Of a stretch of DNA of 64,000 nt, positions 36,686-45,421 are shown piece by piece (positions within the stretch are counted from its first letter, which is position 1; the number at the start of each line of letters is the position of its first letter). A program made the position numbers and the translations under genes. Source of the DNA: Sandaracinaceae bacterium (GTDB lineage: Bacteria > Myxococcota_A > Polyangia > Polyangiales > Sandaracinaceae); the NCBI GenBank assembly GCA_019637095.1, contig JAHBWG010000036.1:1-64000 (forward strand). Direction: 5' to 3'. The notes beneath the pieces were generated by a model. The model was not told the DNA's origin. It ran no database searches and was given only the letters and a program-made list of their open reading frames with translations.

Positions 36686-37406
36686 GCCCGGCGACACTCG
36701 TGGCCGCGCCGCGCCGGCCGCGGACGAGGAGCGCGAGGGCACCGAGCGCGAGGAGCGGGCCGAAGCGCGAGCCGCCGCGCAGGGGCGCCGCGCGGCACGT
36801 GCAGCCCGCGCCGGTGGCGCCCGGGCCGGCGTCGCGCGGCGCCGCAGCGTCCGTACACCCGGGCCCTCGCACGTGCTCGCAGCGTTGCTCCGCCGCGACG
36901 CACCGATCGACGGTGCAGGGATCGCGGTCGTCGCAGTCGCTCGGGCCCGCGCACGGGCACTCGCCCACGGAGGGATCGGCGTCGTCGCAGTCGAGGGAGC
37001 ACGCGACGCCGTCTCCGTCGCCGTCGTGCGGGGGCACCGACGCGGGATCGCCGGGGTCGCTCGCGCACCGGCACGCGTGGGCGGTGCCGCGCGTCCACCG
37101 CCCGTCCGGATCGGCGAGCTCCTCGCCGTTGGTGAAGCCGTCGCCGTCGCTGTCGAGCGGCGCGAGCTCGGCCCACGTTCGCCCCACGAGATCGGCGCCG
37201 AACGCGTCGAGGCAGGGCGGGCTCGGGCAGCCTCGCCCGCCGTCGCGCGTCTGGTGGCAGAGCACGCATGGCTCCGCCGTCGGCTCGCACGGGACCTCCT
37301 CGAGCGAGCGCGGGAACGCGCGCGCGATCGGGGATCCCAGCGACACGAGCGCGCCGACGGCAGCGAGCGCGCGGAGGCCGCGCGCCGTCGAGGCATCGAG
37401 GCGCAT
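36618..37406 (-). CDS. Temptin-like, Ca-binding-repeat protein with MYXO-CTERM-type tail
   Basis: 262 residues. After a signal peptide, residues about 40-105 match the temptin Cys/Cys domain: CVLCHQ (also a CxxCH pattern), paired cysteines, then [19 protein letters not shown] second Asp-rich stretch ([19 protein letters not shown]) resembles thrombospondin type 3/MopE-like calcium repeats. Near the C terminus GAGCTCR precedes a hydrophobic segment and RGRR, the layout of MYXO-CTERM sorting signals, which anchor proteins to the surface. Oddly, about 30 more residues follow, encoded in the overlap with the convergent GT2. Role inferred as a surface protein; CxxCH alone does not prove haem binding. 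Confidence 0.75.
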   Translation of the reverse strand: MRLDASTARGLRALAAVGALVSLGSPIARAFPRSLEEVPCEPTAEPCVLCHQTRDGGRGCPSPPCLDAFGADLVGRTWAELAPLDSDGDGFTNGEELADPDGRWTRGTAHACRCASDPGDPASVPPHDGDGDGVACSLDCDDADPSVGECPCAGPSDCDDRDPCTVDRCVAAEQRCEHVRGPGCTDAAAPRDAGPGATGAGCTCRAAPLRGGSRFGPLLALGALALLVRGRRGAATSVAGLNRARCAPTPARRPTRAAATGA

Positions 37407-37451
37407 GCGGAGACGATGACAGACGTCGCGGCCCAGGACGAGCGTCCACGC

Positions 37452-38477
37452 TCATGCGCGCCCGAGCGTCTCCGCGAGGAGCGGCGCGACGAGCTCGGAC
37501 CAGCAGGTGGCGTAGGCGCGCCCGAGCTCGCCCGGGTCGAGCCGCCCGTGCGCCGCCAGCGGACCGGGCGGCGGCACGGTGCGCGGCGGCGCCGTGGGCG
37601 CGAGAGCCGCCGCGCGCGCGGCGACCGCGTCCGCGGCGCTCGGATCACGAGCGAGCGCCCAGCGGAGCGTGGCCCACGCGAGCGCCGCGTGCGCGCTCTC
37701 CTCCTCCGCGATGCGCGTGAGGATCGCGCGGGGCTCGGCGGGCGCGCATCGCCGCGCGCCGGTGCCGGCGACCGTCGCCGCGAACGTCTCGCCCACGCAG
37801 CCCTCCTCGAACACGTCGGCGGCGAGCGCGGCGAGGGCCCCGCCGCGCGGCGCGACCGGCGCGAGCGGTCCGGGCGCGAGGGCGGGGCCGCCGTAGCGCC
37901 ACGCCATCGCGAGGCACAGGCTGGTGTGGACCACCTCGTCGCGCGCGGCGCGGCGCACCGCCGCGAGGATCGCCTCCGGCGCGTCGTGGGCCTGCAGCTC
38001 CGCGTGCGCGCGCTCGAACGACGCGACCGAGGCGTGCTCCATCCGCGCGTCGCGGAGCCACTCGGCCGCGGCTCGTTCGCGCAGCGCGGGCTCGAGCTCC
38101 AGCCCGAGCACGGCGCCGCTCGGCGTCGCGTCGACCCGGCGCAGGTGCGCGATCACGTCCCGCCCGTCGACGCGGAGCGGCCGGCCGGAGACGGCGCGCG
38201 GCGGGTGCTTTCGGCGCTCCGCGTGGCGGATCTCCACCGCCCGCGCCTCGTCCGTGCCGGCGTGCGGCGCCTCGATCGCGCGGGTCCGCGGCGCGCGAGC
38301 CGAGCGCGCGGAGTCCGCTGGCTCCACGGGCAGCGGCGCGAGCTGCGCGCCCACGGGTGGCGCGATCCGCTGCGTGATCTCCGCGCTCGACGCCGGCTCC
38401 GCCGCGCACGCGAGCAGCGGCAGGGACGTGAGGGCGGCGCGGATGTGCCGCCGCACGCGCTCGGTGTCGATGGTCAC
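37452..38477 (-). CDS. Ferritin-like-fold lipoprotein
   Basis: 341 residues from GTG 38477. The hydrophobic N terminus ends in LPLLACA, a possible lipobox. A spacer leads to a helical region with carboxylate/His motifs spaced as in ferritin-like diiron proteins: [39 protein letters not shown] and [12 protein letters not shown]. Similar proteins occur repeatedly in myxobacterial genomes without a known reaction. It is upstream, on the same strand, of the temptin-like gene (45-base gap), so a shared transcript is possible. Confidence 0.72.
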   Translation of the reverse strand: MTIDTERVRRHIRAALTSLPLLACAAEPASSAEITQRIAPPVGAQLAPLPVEPADSARSARAPRTRAIEAPHAGTDEARAVEIRHAERRKHPPRAVSGRPLRVDGRDVIAHLRRVDATPSGAVLGLELEPALRERAAAEWLRDARMEHASVASFERAHAELQAHDAPEAILAAVRRAARDEVVHTSLCLAMAWRYGGPALAPGPLAPVAPRGGALAALAADVFEEGCVGETFAATVAGTGARRCAPAEPRAILTRIAEEESAHAALAWATLRWALARDPSAADAVAARAAALAPTAPPRTVPPPGPLAAHGRLDPGELGRAYATCWSELVAPLLAETLGRA

Positions 38478-38508
38478 CGACTCGCTCTACGCGAGCGGTG
38501 GGGTGCAT

Positions 38509-39438
38509 CTACCCGCGCGCGCGGAACCAGGCCACGGTCTGCGCGATCCCGGCGGCGAGCGGCACCGCGGGCGGCAGCTCCGGGTGTGGCCGCAGCACCG
38601 AACGCGCGAGGTCGCCCGCGCGGCGCGCGCCATCGCGCACCTCGGCGCGCACGCCGAGCGCGCCTTCGATGGCGCGCGCGAGGGCGCGCGTGGTCGTCTC
38701 GCTCCCGGTGCCCACGTTGACGACGCGCGCCTCGAGCGAGCCCTCGACGGCGCGCACGTTCGCGCGGACCACGTCCCCGACGTACACGTAGTCGCGTACG
38801 CAGCCGTCGTCCCCGGTCTCGCGCATCGCGTTGATCTGGATGGGCTCGCCGGCCGCGAGCCGCTGGCTGAAGATCGCCACGACTCCCGCCTCGCCGTGCG
38901 GGTCCTGGCGCGGCCCGTAGACGTTCGCGTAGCGCAAGATCGTCGCGTCGAGCCCGTGCTCGTGCCGGTACGCCGCGAGGTAGCCCTCGAACGCGAGCTT
39001 GCTGCACGCGTACGGTGAGATCGGCGAGGGCACCGTCGACTCGTCGGCCGCCGTGCCCTCGGGGACCTCGCCGTAGATCGCGCCGCCGGTCGACGCGAAG
39101 ACGAAGCGGCCCACGCCGCGGGCGCGGCAGAGCTCGAGCAGATGGAGCGATCCCATCACGTTGATCTCGGCGTCGCGGATCGGCTCGCGCGTCGAGACCG
39201 ACACGCTCGTCTGCGCCGCTTGGTGGCTCACGGCGTCGAAGCGGTGCGCGTCGAAGAGCGTGGCGAGCGCGTCGGGCTCGCGGATGTCGAGGCGCACGAA
39301 CGTCGCCGCGGCCGGGACGTTCTCCCTGCGCCCCGTGCTCAGGTCGTCGACGACGACCACCTCGTGCCCCGCCGCGAGCAGCGCGTCCGCCACGTGGCTC
39401 CCGATGAACCCGGCCCCGCCGGTGACCAGTACCAACAT
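38509..39438 (-). CDS. UDP-glucose 4-epimerase-like extended SDR
   Basis: 309 residues with [11 protein letters not shown] (NAD binding), SHQAAQTSVSVS, FASTGGAIYGE (active-site Ser region) and YACSKLAFEGYL (Tyr and Lys). Extended SDRs of this type interconvert nucleotide sugars such as UDP-glucose/UDP-galactose. The exact sugar cannot be read; a role in precursor supply for the nearby polysaccharide genes is likely. ATG 39438. It lies just 54 bases downstream of the Wzc-like gene on the same strand, so co-transcription is likely. Confidence 0.88.
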   Translation of the reverse strand: MLVLVTGGAGFIGSHVADALLAAGHEVVVVDDLSTGRRENVPAAATFVRLDIREPDALATLFDAHRFDAVSHQAAQTSVSVSTREPIRDAEINVMGSLHLLELCRARGVGRFVFASTGGAIYGEVPEGTAADESTVPSPISPYACSKLAFEGYLAAYRHEHGLDATILRYANVYGPRQDPHGEAGVVAIFSQRLAAGEPIQINAMRETGDDGCVRDYVYVGDVVRANVRAVEGSLEARVVNVGTGSETTTRALARAIEGALGVRAEVRDGARRAGDLARSVLRPHPELPPAVPLAAGIAQTVAWFRARG

Positions 39439-39492
39439 GTGCGGACCGTAGCAGCTCTCGGGGGTGGTGGTGCTCGACGCGAGCGGACGCGC

Positions 39493-41496
39493 TCACCGCG
39501 CCCGCGCGTGCCAGAACTTCGCGACGTCGCCCGCGCGATCGGGGAGCTTCGAGATGTCGTCGGAGACGCCGGTCAGCACGTAGCCGACGTTGTCCTCCAC
39601 CCCCAGCCGCGTCCGGATGGCCGCGAGCTCCGTCGCGCGCACGCCGCCCGAGCTCACGACCACGAGCACGCGGTCGGCGAGCCGCGCGGCGCGCCGCAGC
39701 GCCTGGCCCTCCGGCCGCTGGCCCCAGGCCGTGCAGATGAGCCGATCGGGCAGCGCGTCGACGTCACCGGGCTGCTCGATCTCGGTCGGGAAGTCGAGCA
39801 GCGCGAGCTCCGTCCCGGTCGGGAGCGCGACCTCCGTCGGCCCGTCGTAGATCTCGCCGGAGAGGACCTCGTCGCCCGAGTCGTCGTAGTAGCTGGCGCG
39901 CTGCGACGCGCGGCTCGTGCGCGTGTTGGCGGGCAGGGCGGGGAGGCTCACGTGGGTCGACGTGGTCCAGTCGTGGTTGAGCTGGCTCGCGAACTCGCGC
40001 GCGAGCGGGATCTCCGCCTCCGTGCTGCCGACGACGAGCAAGGTCCCGCGCGCGTCCGGCGCGAAGTCGTCGAGGTCCGCGATCAGATCGAGGAGCGCCT
40101 TGGGATCGCGGGGCCAGGTCGTCGAGCCGATGACCGGGCCGTTGCCCCAGAACGCGACCTCCTTCGCGGTCTGGACCGTCAGCCCGCGGAGCTCGCGGAA
40201 CATGAGCATCGCGATCATGATCACCACGAACGCGGCGGGGATCCCGAACGCGACGGCGTACTTCTTCTTGGACGGGAGCGCGAACTCGGGCGGGCGTGCC
40301 TCCGCGACGAGGCGGAACCCGGTGTTGACGTCGCGGACCTGGTCCTCGAGCCCGGCGCGCGTCTCGTTGAGCTCGTTCAGGAGCGCCTGCCGCACGTTCA
40401 CCTGCGCGAGGAGCGTCGCGGCGCGGCCCTCGATGTCGCTGAAGCGCACGGTCCGCTCCTGCGCGCGCACCGCGAGCTGCTCGAGGGTCGCGACCCGGTG
40501 GCGGGTCGCCTCGAGCTCGGTCTCGGCCGACTGCAGGCTCGACGCGATCTGCGCGTACACCGGGTTCTGCGCCGAGCGCGACTCGCTCGGCGTCGAGCCG
40601 CCGGCGCGCTCGAGCGCGGAGACCTGGCGTTGGAGGGACTGCACGCGCGGGTGGTCGTCGCCGAGGCCCTGGCCGCGCGCCTCGGTGAGCTGCTGGCGGA
40701 GCTGCCGCAGGCGCACCTGCTCGTCGCTCGCGCCCCCGCTGACCGCGGTCGTGCGCGAGGTCCGGCCGAGCTCGCCGCGGAGCTGCGTGACGCGCGCCTC
40801 GAGCGACTCCACCTCCGCCCGGCCGAGGTCCGCCTGCGAGCGCAGCTGCGCGGCCTGGGCGATCGCGGCCTCCTGCTCGGTGCTCAGGTCGGTGATGTTG
40901 TTCTCGCGCCGGAACTCGTCGTAGGTCTGGCGCGCGGCCGACAAGTCCTGTTGCGCGATCACGACGCGCTCGCCGAGGCTCGCGATGTCGCGTTGGATGT
41001 CGGTGCGGCGGCGCTCGACGTGGTACGCGAGGAAGCGCTCGATGGCGGTGTTGACGAGCCTCGCCGCCTCGTCCGGCGCGGTCCCCCACGACGTGAAGGT
41101 GATGAGCCCGCTGCCCGTGTCGGAGTTCACGACGATGAGCGCGCGCAGGACCACCAGCGGGACCTCGCGCATCTCGGGCATGCGCTCGCGGATGTCCTCG
41201 AGCACCGCGTCCGAGTGCGCCGCCGTCACGAGGCCGGGCTGATCGCGCTGGACCTCGTGCCCCTGCTGCCCCGGGAGCCCGACGTACTGGATCGTTCCGC
41301 TCGCCTCGTACTTGTGCTGGATGACGAACTTGCCGATGAGGTAGCCCACCACGCCGCCGATCGCGGCGGCCGCGAGCAGCCACCACTTGCCCCGGATCAC
41401 CGCGCGCCGAAGGCGAAAGAGGTCGACCGGCAGCCCCGGCCGTGATGAACCTCCCTCTGCCTCGTCGCTCGCGTCGTCCGCGTCCTGGCGCGCCAA
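39493..41496 (-). CDS. Wzc-like polysaccharide copolymerase with degenerate ATPase domain
   Basis: 667 residues from TTG 41496 (GGAG 7 bases upstream); no better start is in frame. N-terminal Wzz domain: membrane helix KWWLLAAAAIGGVVGYLIG, long coiled coil (about 180-400), second helix YAVAFGIPAAFVVIMIAML. The C-terminal 200 residues sit where the BY-kinase would be, but the Walker A position reads VVGSTEAEIPLAREFA with no GKS/T, and no tyrosine cluster closes the protein. It should still regulate chain length and gate export with the Wza-type protein (56790..57815), but autophosphorylation looks lost. It is upstream of the epimerase in the same direction. Confidence 0.85.
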   Translation of the reverse strand: MARQDADDASDEAEGGSSRPGLPVDLFRLRRAVIRGKWWLLAAAAIGGVVGYLIGKFVIQHKYEASGTIQYVGLPGQQGHEVQRDQPGLVTAAHSDAVLEDIRERMPEMREVPLVVLRALIVVNSDTGSGLITFTSWGTAPDEAARLVNTAIERFLAYHVERRRTDIQRDIASLGERVVIAQQDLSAARQTYDEFRRENNITDLSTEQEAAIAQAAQLRSQADLGRAEVESLEARVTQLRGELGRTSRTTAVSGGASDEQVRLRQLRQQLTEARGQGLGDDHPRVQSLQRQVSALERAGGSTPSESRSAQNPVYAQIASSLQSAETELEATRHRVATLEQLAVRAQERTVRFSDIEGRAATLLAQVNVRQALLNELNETRAGLEDQVRDVNTGFRLVAEARPPEFALPSKKKYAVAFGIPAAFVVIMIAMLMFRELRGLTVQTAKEVAFWGNGPVIGSTTWPRDPKALLDLIADLDDFAPDARGTLLVVGSTEAEIPLAREFASQLNHDWTTSTHVSLPALPANTRTSRASQRASYYDDSGDEVLSGEIYDGPTEVALPTGTELALLDFPTEIEQPGDVDALPDRLICTAWGQRPEGQALRRAARLADRVLVVVSSGGVRATELAAIRTRLGVEDNVGYVLTGVSDDISKLPDRAGDVAKFWHARAR

Positions 41497-41573
41497 CCCT
41501 CGGCTCCAAACGCTCGAATCAGGGCGGAGGGTACCATCCAACCCCCCCCGGGCAAGTGTCGTCGCGGTCTCGT

Positions 41574-42707
41574 TCAACGGACGCCGGCCCGGGGCTCGGC
41601 GCGCACGACGTCCCACGCGAGCCGCTGCAGCGCGCGGTTGGTCGCCTCGGGGAGGGGGACGAGCGCCGGGAGGCCCTCGGGCGAGCGCCGGTAGAGCGTC
41701 GCGTAATGGACGAGCGCCGCGAGGTAGATCCCGAGCGCCGAGGGGTGGATGTCGTCGAGCTCGTCCGCGGGGAAGCGGCGCGTGAGCCCGGCGAGCGCGG
41801 CGGCCTCGGCGGCCGGCGCGAGCGGCGTGGCGCGTGGCCACCCTTCGGGCCAGGACGTGTACGGGTTGGAGAAGAGGTCCGCGATCGCCAGCGTGCGCTC
41901 GCCGAGCGAGAGCGGCTCCCGCGCGAGGCGATCGGCGAGCGCGCCGAAGGCGGCGCCGACCGGCACGAGGAAGATCGGGCCGGGCGGGGTGCACCCGTGC
42001 GCGGGCGCGAAGCGAGCGCGCGGCCGCGCGAGCAGGCCGGGTGGGGGCACGGCGCCCGTCGCCGCGAGGTCTGCGAGCCGCTCCCAGTGCGCGCGATCCG
42101 CGCGCAGCCGCGCGCGCCAGTCGTACACGCTCGGCGAGGGGTAGTCGCCGTCCGGGTCCGAGGCGTGGAGGTGGCCCCAGCTCTCGTAGACGTACACGCG
42201 CGCGTCCGGGCGCCTCGCCACGAGCGCGCAGTAGAGCTCCTGGGCGTAGTAGGCGCCGTGCTCGCGCTCGAGGCTCCGCCCGACCGGCAGGCCCTCGGTC
42301 AGGACGAGCGTGTCGTAGCGCGCGGCGCCGCGGCGCAGCCCCTCGAGCCGCGCCGGCATCTCCGGCGCGTCGCGCTCGTACGAGTGGGGCCGGCCGCGGA
42401 CCAGGAGCGAGAGCGGCGCGCCGAACAGGGTGTGATCGAAGCTCGCGTACGCGAGGCCGGCGGCCTCGGCGAGCCGCCCGACCGCTTGCATCAGGTCGAA
42501 CGACGGCTCGACGCGCGCGTCGCGCGCGTTCACGAGCGAGTGGCCGACCCAGTAGACGTGGCGCGAGTCGACCGGGCCGGCGGCGTGGGCCCGCCAGTCG
42601 ACGCTCCAGGGCTCCGGCGTCGGGAGCGGGAAGAAGGCGGCGGCCCCGGCGGCCGAGAGCATGAACAGGGCGATCGCGACGACGGGGCGCGTGCGGCGCG
42701 CGGTCAT
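41574..42707 (-). CDS. SGNH-hydrolase-like exported protein, paralogue A
   Basis: 377 residues. A signal or anchor helix at the N terminus is followed by YWVGHSLVN, where GHS takes the place of the GDS block I motif (Ser57), and DDIHPSALGIY near residue 320, which matches the block V D-x-x-H dyad. The overall plan and the ending (RRSPEGL, then EPRAGVR) are shared with 47280..48275. Such proteins often O-acetylate or deacetylate glycans. ATG 42707 overlaps the stop of the upstream GT-C gene (ATGA), so translation is coupled to a glycosyltransferase. Confidence 0.7.
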   Translation of the reverse strand: MTARRTRPVVAIALFMLSAAGAAAFFPLPTPEPWSVDWRAHAAGPVDSRHVYWVGHSLVNARDARVEPSFDLMQAVGRLAEAAGLAYASFDHTLFGAPLSLLVRGRPHSYERDAPEMPARLEGLRRGAARYDTLVLTEGLPVGRSLEREHGAYYAQELYCALVARRPDARVYVYESWGHLHASDPDGDYPSPSVYDWRARLRADRAHWERLADLAATGAVPPPGLLARPRARFAPAHGCTPPGPIFLVPVGAAFGALADRLAREPLSLGERTLAIADLFSNPYTSWPEGWPRATPLAPAAEAAALAGLTRRFPADELDDIHPSALGIYLAALVHYATLYRRSPEGLPALVPLPEATNRALQRLAWDVVRAEPRAGVR

Positions 42708-44290
42708 GGCGTGCGGGCGCGGCGGCGCAGGACGGCCAGGTTCGCCGCCTCGTCCTCCACGATCAGCTCGAAGTGGCTCGCGATGACGGGGAGGGTCAGC
42801 CAGTCCCGCATCCCGATCCAGTCGGCGAGGTACTCGATCTCGGTGTCCTCCACGACGTACTCCCCCTGCCGTCGCGCGACGAGCGCCTCGTACGCGGCGA
42901 CGTTGACCTTGCCGTCGAGGTTCACGGTGCGGTCGTGGAAGAACCCGAGGGTGCCCGTCTGGATGGCGCCCACCCACACGTCCTCCGGCACGTTGTCGCG
43001 CACCCACGCGACCACCTGGAAGTGCGGGTGCTCGCTCCCCTGGCGGTACTGGCGCTGCGAGAGGAACGTCATCGCCGCGATCGCGCCGACGGCGACCACC
43101 GGCGCGAGCTTCGGGCCGAGGGCGCCGGCGCGCTCGTACGCCCACGCGAGGCCGCTCACCGTCATCAAGACGAAGAACGGGCTGATCGGGAGGAAGTAGC
43201 GCGGCAGGAACCACGCGGCGCCGAAGTAGAGGCCATAGAAGGCGCAGAGCCCGGCCACGTAGATCGCGACGAGGCCGGCGAGGCGGCGCTCGCCCGGCGA
43301 GAGGCGGGGGCGCGCCCGCACGAGCCACCCCGCGACGCCGAGCACGGGCACGAGCGCGAGGGCGATCACCAGCGGGTGGGACGAGATCGCGTGCGGGATC
43401 GGCACGATCGCCCCGAGGTACTCGGCGAGCACGATGGGCAATCCCCCGAGGTTCCCGCCGAAGTGGCCGGTGAGGGCCTCCGCGCGGCCGCTCACCGGCA
43501 TCACGTGGCCGAAGCCGACGTAGTTGTAGACGAGCCACGGCGAGGCCACGACGACGCTCGTCGCGCCGAAGGCGAGCGTGCGGGCGAGCCGGCCGCGCAG
43601 CTCCTCGCGCCGATCGCGCAGGCCGGGCCACACGTAGCCGACGCAGGCGGCGAAGATGAGGAACGCGGAGTCGTTGCGGACCCAGAAGGCGAGCCCGAGG
43701 AGCGCGCCGAAGCCGAGCGTGCGGCGCCAGCTCCACAGCGGCGGGCGCTCCTCGGTGTCGAGGAAGGCGAGCCCGACGAGGGCGGCGACGAGCCCGTAGA
43801 AGCCCGTCTCGAGGCAGTTCATCGTGTGCGGCATCGCCACCGGGCTCGCCACCCAGAGCCCCGCGGCGAGCAGCCCCCGCGCGCGCGCGCCGGGGCGCGC
43901 GTGGAAGGCGCGCCGGGCGAGCCGGTAGATCACGTACGCCGTCGCGAGCGAGGCGAGCAGCTGCAGGACGAGCGCCAGAAAGATCCCGGCGGCGCGATCC
44001 GGGCCCACGAGCCGGTAGCCCGCCGCCCAGACGAGCGTGGTCAGGGGCTGCGTTCCGTTGGTCGGGGTCTCGCCGCCCGCGACGCTCAGCCCGCGTCCGA
44101 GGGCGACGTTGCGGCCCATCGTGAGCATGAAGTAGCCGTCCTCCGTCGGCCACTGCGCCATCAGGCGGCCGTCGGCGTCGGCGAGCGGGGCCGCGCGCCA
44201 GAGCACCCCCACGACGACGAGCGCCCCGACGAGGAGCTGGAGCGAGCGCGGCACGCGATCGCGGTTCGGGTCGACACCGGGTTCGGTCAC
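42704..44290 (-). CDS. GT-C-fold (ArnT/PMT-like) membrane glycosyltransferase
   Basis: 528 residues with about 11 hydrophobic helices. The first periplasmic loop carries acidic residues (WPTEDGYFML), the usual catalytic place in GT-C enzymes that use polyprenyl-phosphate sugars, and FWVRNDSAFL and YFLPISPFF follow. It would modify a glycan or lipid on the periplasmic face. It is divergent from the methyltransferase gene across a 197-base gap that holds a perfect inverted repeat, and its stop overlaps the SGNH-like start. Confidence 0.78.
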   Translation of the reverse strand: MTEPGVDPNRDRVPRSLQLLVGALVVVGVLWRAAPLADADGRLMAQWPTEDGYFMLTMGRNVALGRGLSVAGGETPTNGTQPLTTLVWAAGYRLVGPDRAAGIFLALVLQLLASLATAYVIYRLARRAFHARPGARARGLLAAGLWVASPVAMPHTMNCLETGFYGLVAALVGLAFLDTEERPPLWSWRRTLGFGALLGLAFWVRNDSAFLIFAACVGYVWPGLRDRREELRGRLARTLAFGATSVVVASPWLVYNYVGFGHVMPVSGRAEALTGHFGGNLGGLPIVLAEYLGAIVPIPHAISSHPLVIALALVPVLGVAGWLVRARPRLSPGERRLAGLVAIYVAGLCAFYGLYFGAAWFLPRYFLPISPFFVLMTVSGLAWAYERAGALGPKLAPVVAVGAIAAMTFLSQRQYRQGSEHPHFQVVAWVRDNVPEDVWVGAIQTGTLGFFHDRTVNLDGKVNVAAYEALVARRQGEYVVEDTEIEYLADWIGMRDWLTLPVIASHFELIVEDEAANLAVLRRRARTP

Positions 44291-44355
44291 GGGGCCTCGG
44301 GCGCGACGTATAGCACGGGCCGCCCCGCGGCGAGGACGCGCCGCCCCCCCCGCGC

Positions 44356-44379
44356 CGTACGCAAAACGGCTTGCGTACG
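44356..44379. promoter_or_regulatory. Perfect 9-bp inverted repeat, candidate operator
   Basis: CGTACGCAA (44356-44364) and TTGCGTACG (44371-44379) are exact reverse complements separated by AACGGC. They lie in the 197-base gap between divergent genes and are relatively AT-rich for this DNA. The symmetry suits a dimeric helix-turn-helix regulator; no U-run follows, so a terminator is unlikely. Confidence 0.5.
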
Positions 44380-44487
44380 ACGGTGGTCCGTGCTCGGTGA
44401 TGATCTCGCTTTGCCCCGGCGGAGGACCGGGATATCCTCCCCCTTCCGCGGCGTGTGCCGCGGCCTTCCCTTCGTCTTCGGGGTTCG

Positions 44488-45384
44488 ATGTCCCTGGTCT
44501 ACGAGCCGTCGCGCTGGCACGGCCGCGAGCTCGATCAGTTCCTCGACGGCTACCCGCGGCTGCTCGAGCTGCTGCGCGGGGACGACGGACGCGCGTTCAT
44601 GGACTACATGCGCGCGCTGAGCGAGGGCCGCCGCGCGCTGCCGCCCAAGCACGTCATCGCCCAGGCGCACGAGCTCGGGCTCGTGGGGCGCTGGGGCATC
44701 CGCGTGACCTCGCTCGGGCAGCGCGTCGGCGACTCGCTCCGGGAGTATCTCTACTGGGAGGAGCGCGGGCGGGACCTCCCGCGCGCCGAGGCCGTGCCCG
44801 AGCTGCGCCGCGACGCGCACCGGGGCGCGCGCGTGCTCGAGGTCGGGTGTGGCTCCGGGATCAACCTCTTGAGCCTGCACGGGTTCGCCGCCGAGCTCGT
44901 CGGTCTCGATCCGGACCCCGTCTACCTCGCGCTCGGGCGCGTCCTCGCCGAGCTCGCCGAGCTCCCGGCGCCCGAGACCGTCTGCGCGATGGCCGAGGCC
45001 ATCCCGTTGCCCGATGAGAGCTTCGACGTCGCGCTGGTGATCGGGGCGCTCCAGTACACGGAGATCCTGCCGACGCTCGAGGAGGTCGCGCGCGTCCTCA
45101 AGCCGGGCGGCCGCGGCGTCATCATCCTCGGCCACCTCGGCGGTTACCTGCGCCACTCGTTCGTCCCGAGCGCTCGCCGCTCGCTGCGCGCGTTCGCCCG
45201 CGAGACGCGCGAGCTCGTCGGGATGCTGACGTACCCGAGGATCGGGCGCCGCCTCACGCGCCCGGGCGCTGCCGTCTACCCGACGCGCCGTCGCAAGGCC
45301 GATTACCTGCGGCGGGCGGGGCTCGCGCTCACCGCCGTCCGGGACCTCGACGACGAGACGGCCTACGTCGTGCGGCGTCCCTGA
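44488..45384 (+). CDS. Class I SAM-dependent methyltransferase
   Basis: 298 residues. The SAM-binding motif I is VLEVGCGSGINLL (near 113), with an acidic LVGLDPDP at strand 2, SFDVALVIGALQY as motif II and LKPGGRGVIIL as motif III. An N-terminal helical region of about 100 residues precedes the core. It may methylate a sugar, lipid or small molecule; position in the glycan region favours sugar O-methylation, which is inference. ATG 44488 lacks a strong ribosome site. Confidence 0.85.
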   Translation: MSLVYEPSRWHGRELDQFLDGYPRLLELLRGDDGRAFMDYMRALSEGRRALPPKHVIAQAHELGLVGRWGIRVTSLGQRVGDSLREYLYWEERGRDLPRAEAVPELRRDAHRGARVLEVGCGSGINLLSLHGFAAELVGLDPDPVYLALGRVLAELAELPAPETVCAMAEAIPLPDESFDVALVIGALQYTEILPTLEEVARVLKPGGRGVIILGHLGGYLRHSFVPSARRSLRAFARETRELVGMLTYPRIGRRLTRPGAAVYPTRRRKADYLRRAGLALTAVRDLDDETAYVVRRP

Positions 45385-45421
45385 GGTTGCCGCGCGCGGC
45401 GTTTCTTGCCATGGCAGGGGC

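Noticed and set aside
36618-37406. Calling the CxxCH protein a c-type cytochrome
   Set aside because: The CxxCH lies in a temptin-type Cys/Cys domain where those cysteines normally pair with each other or nearby ones, and there is only one such motif.
44356-44379. Reading the inverted repeat as a terminator
   Set aside because: It lies upstream of two divergent genes and no T-run follows either arm.
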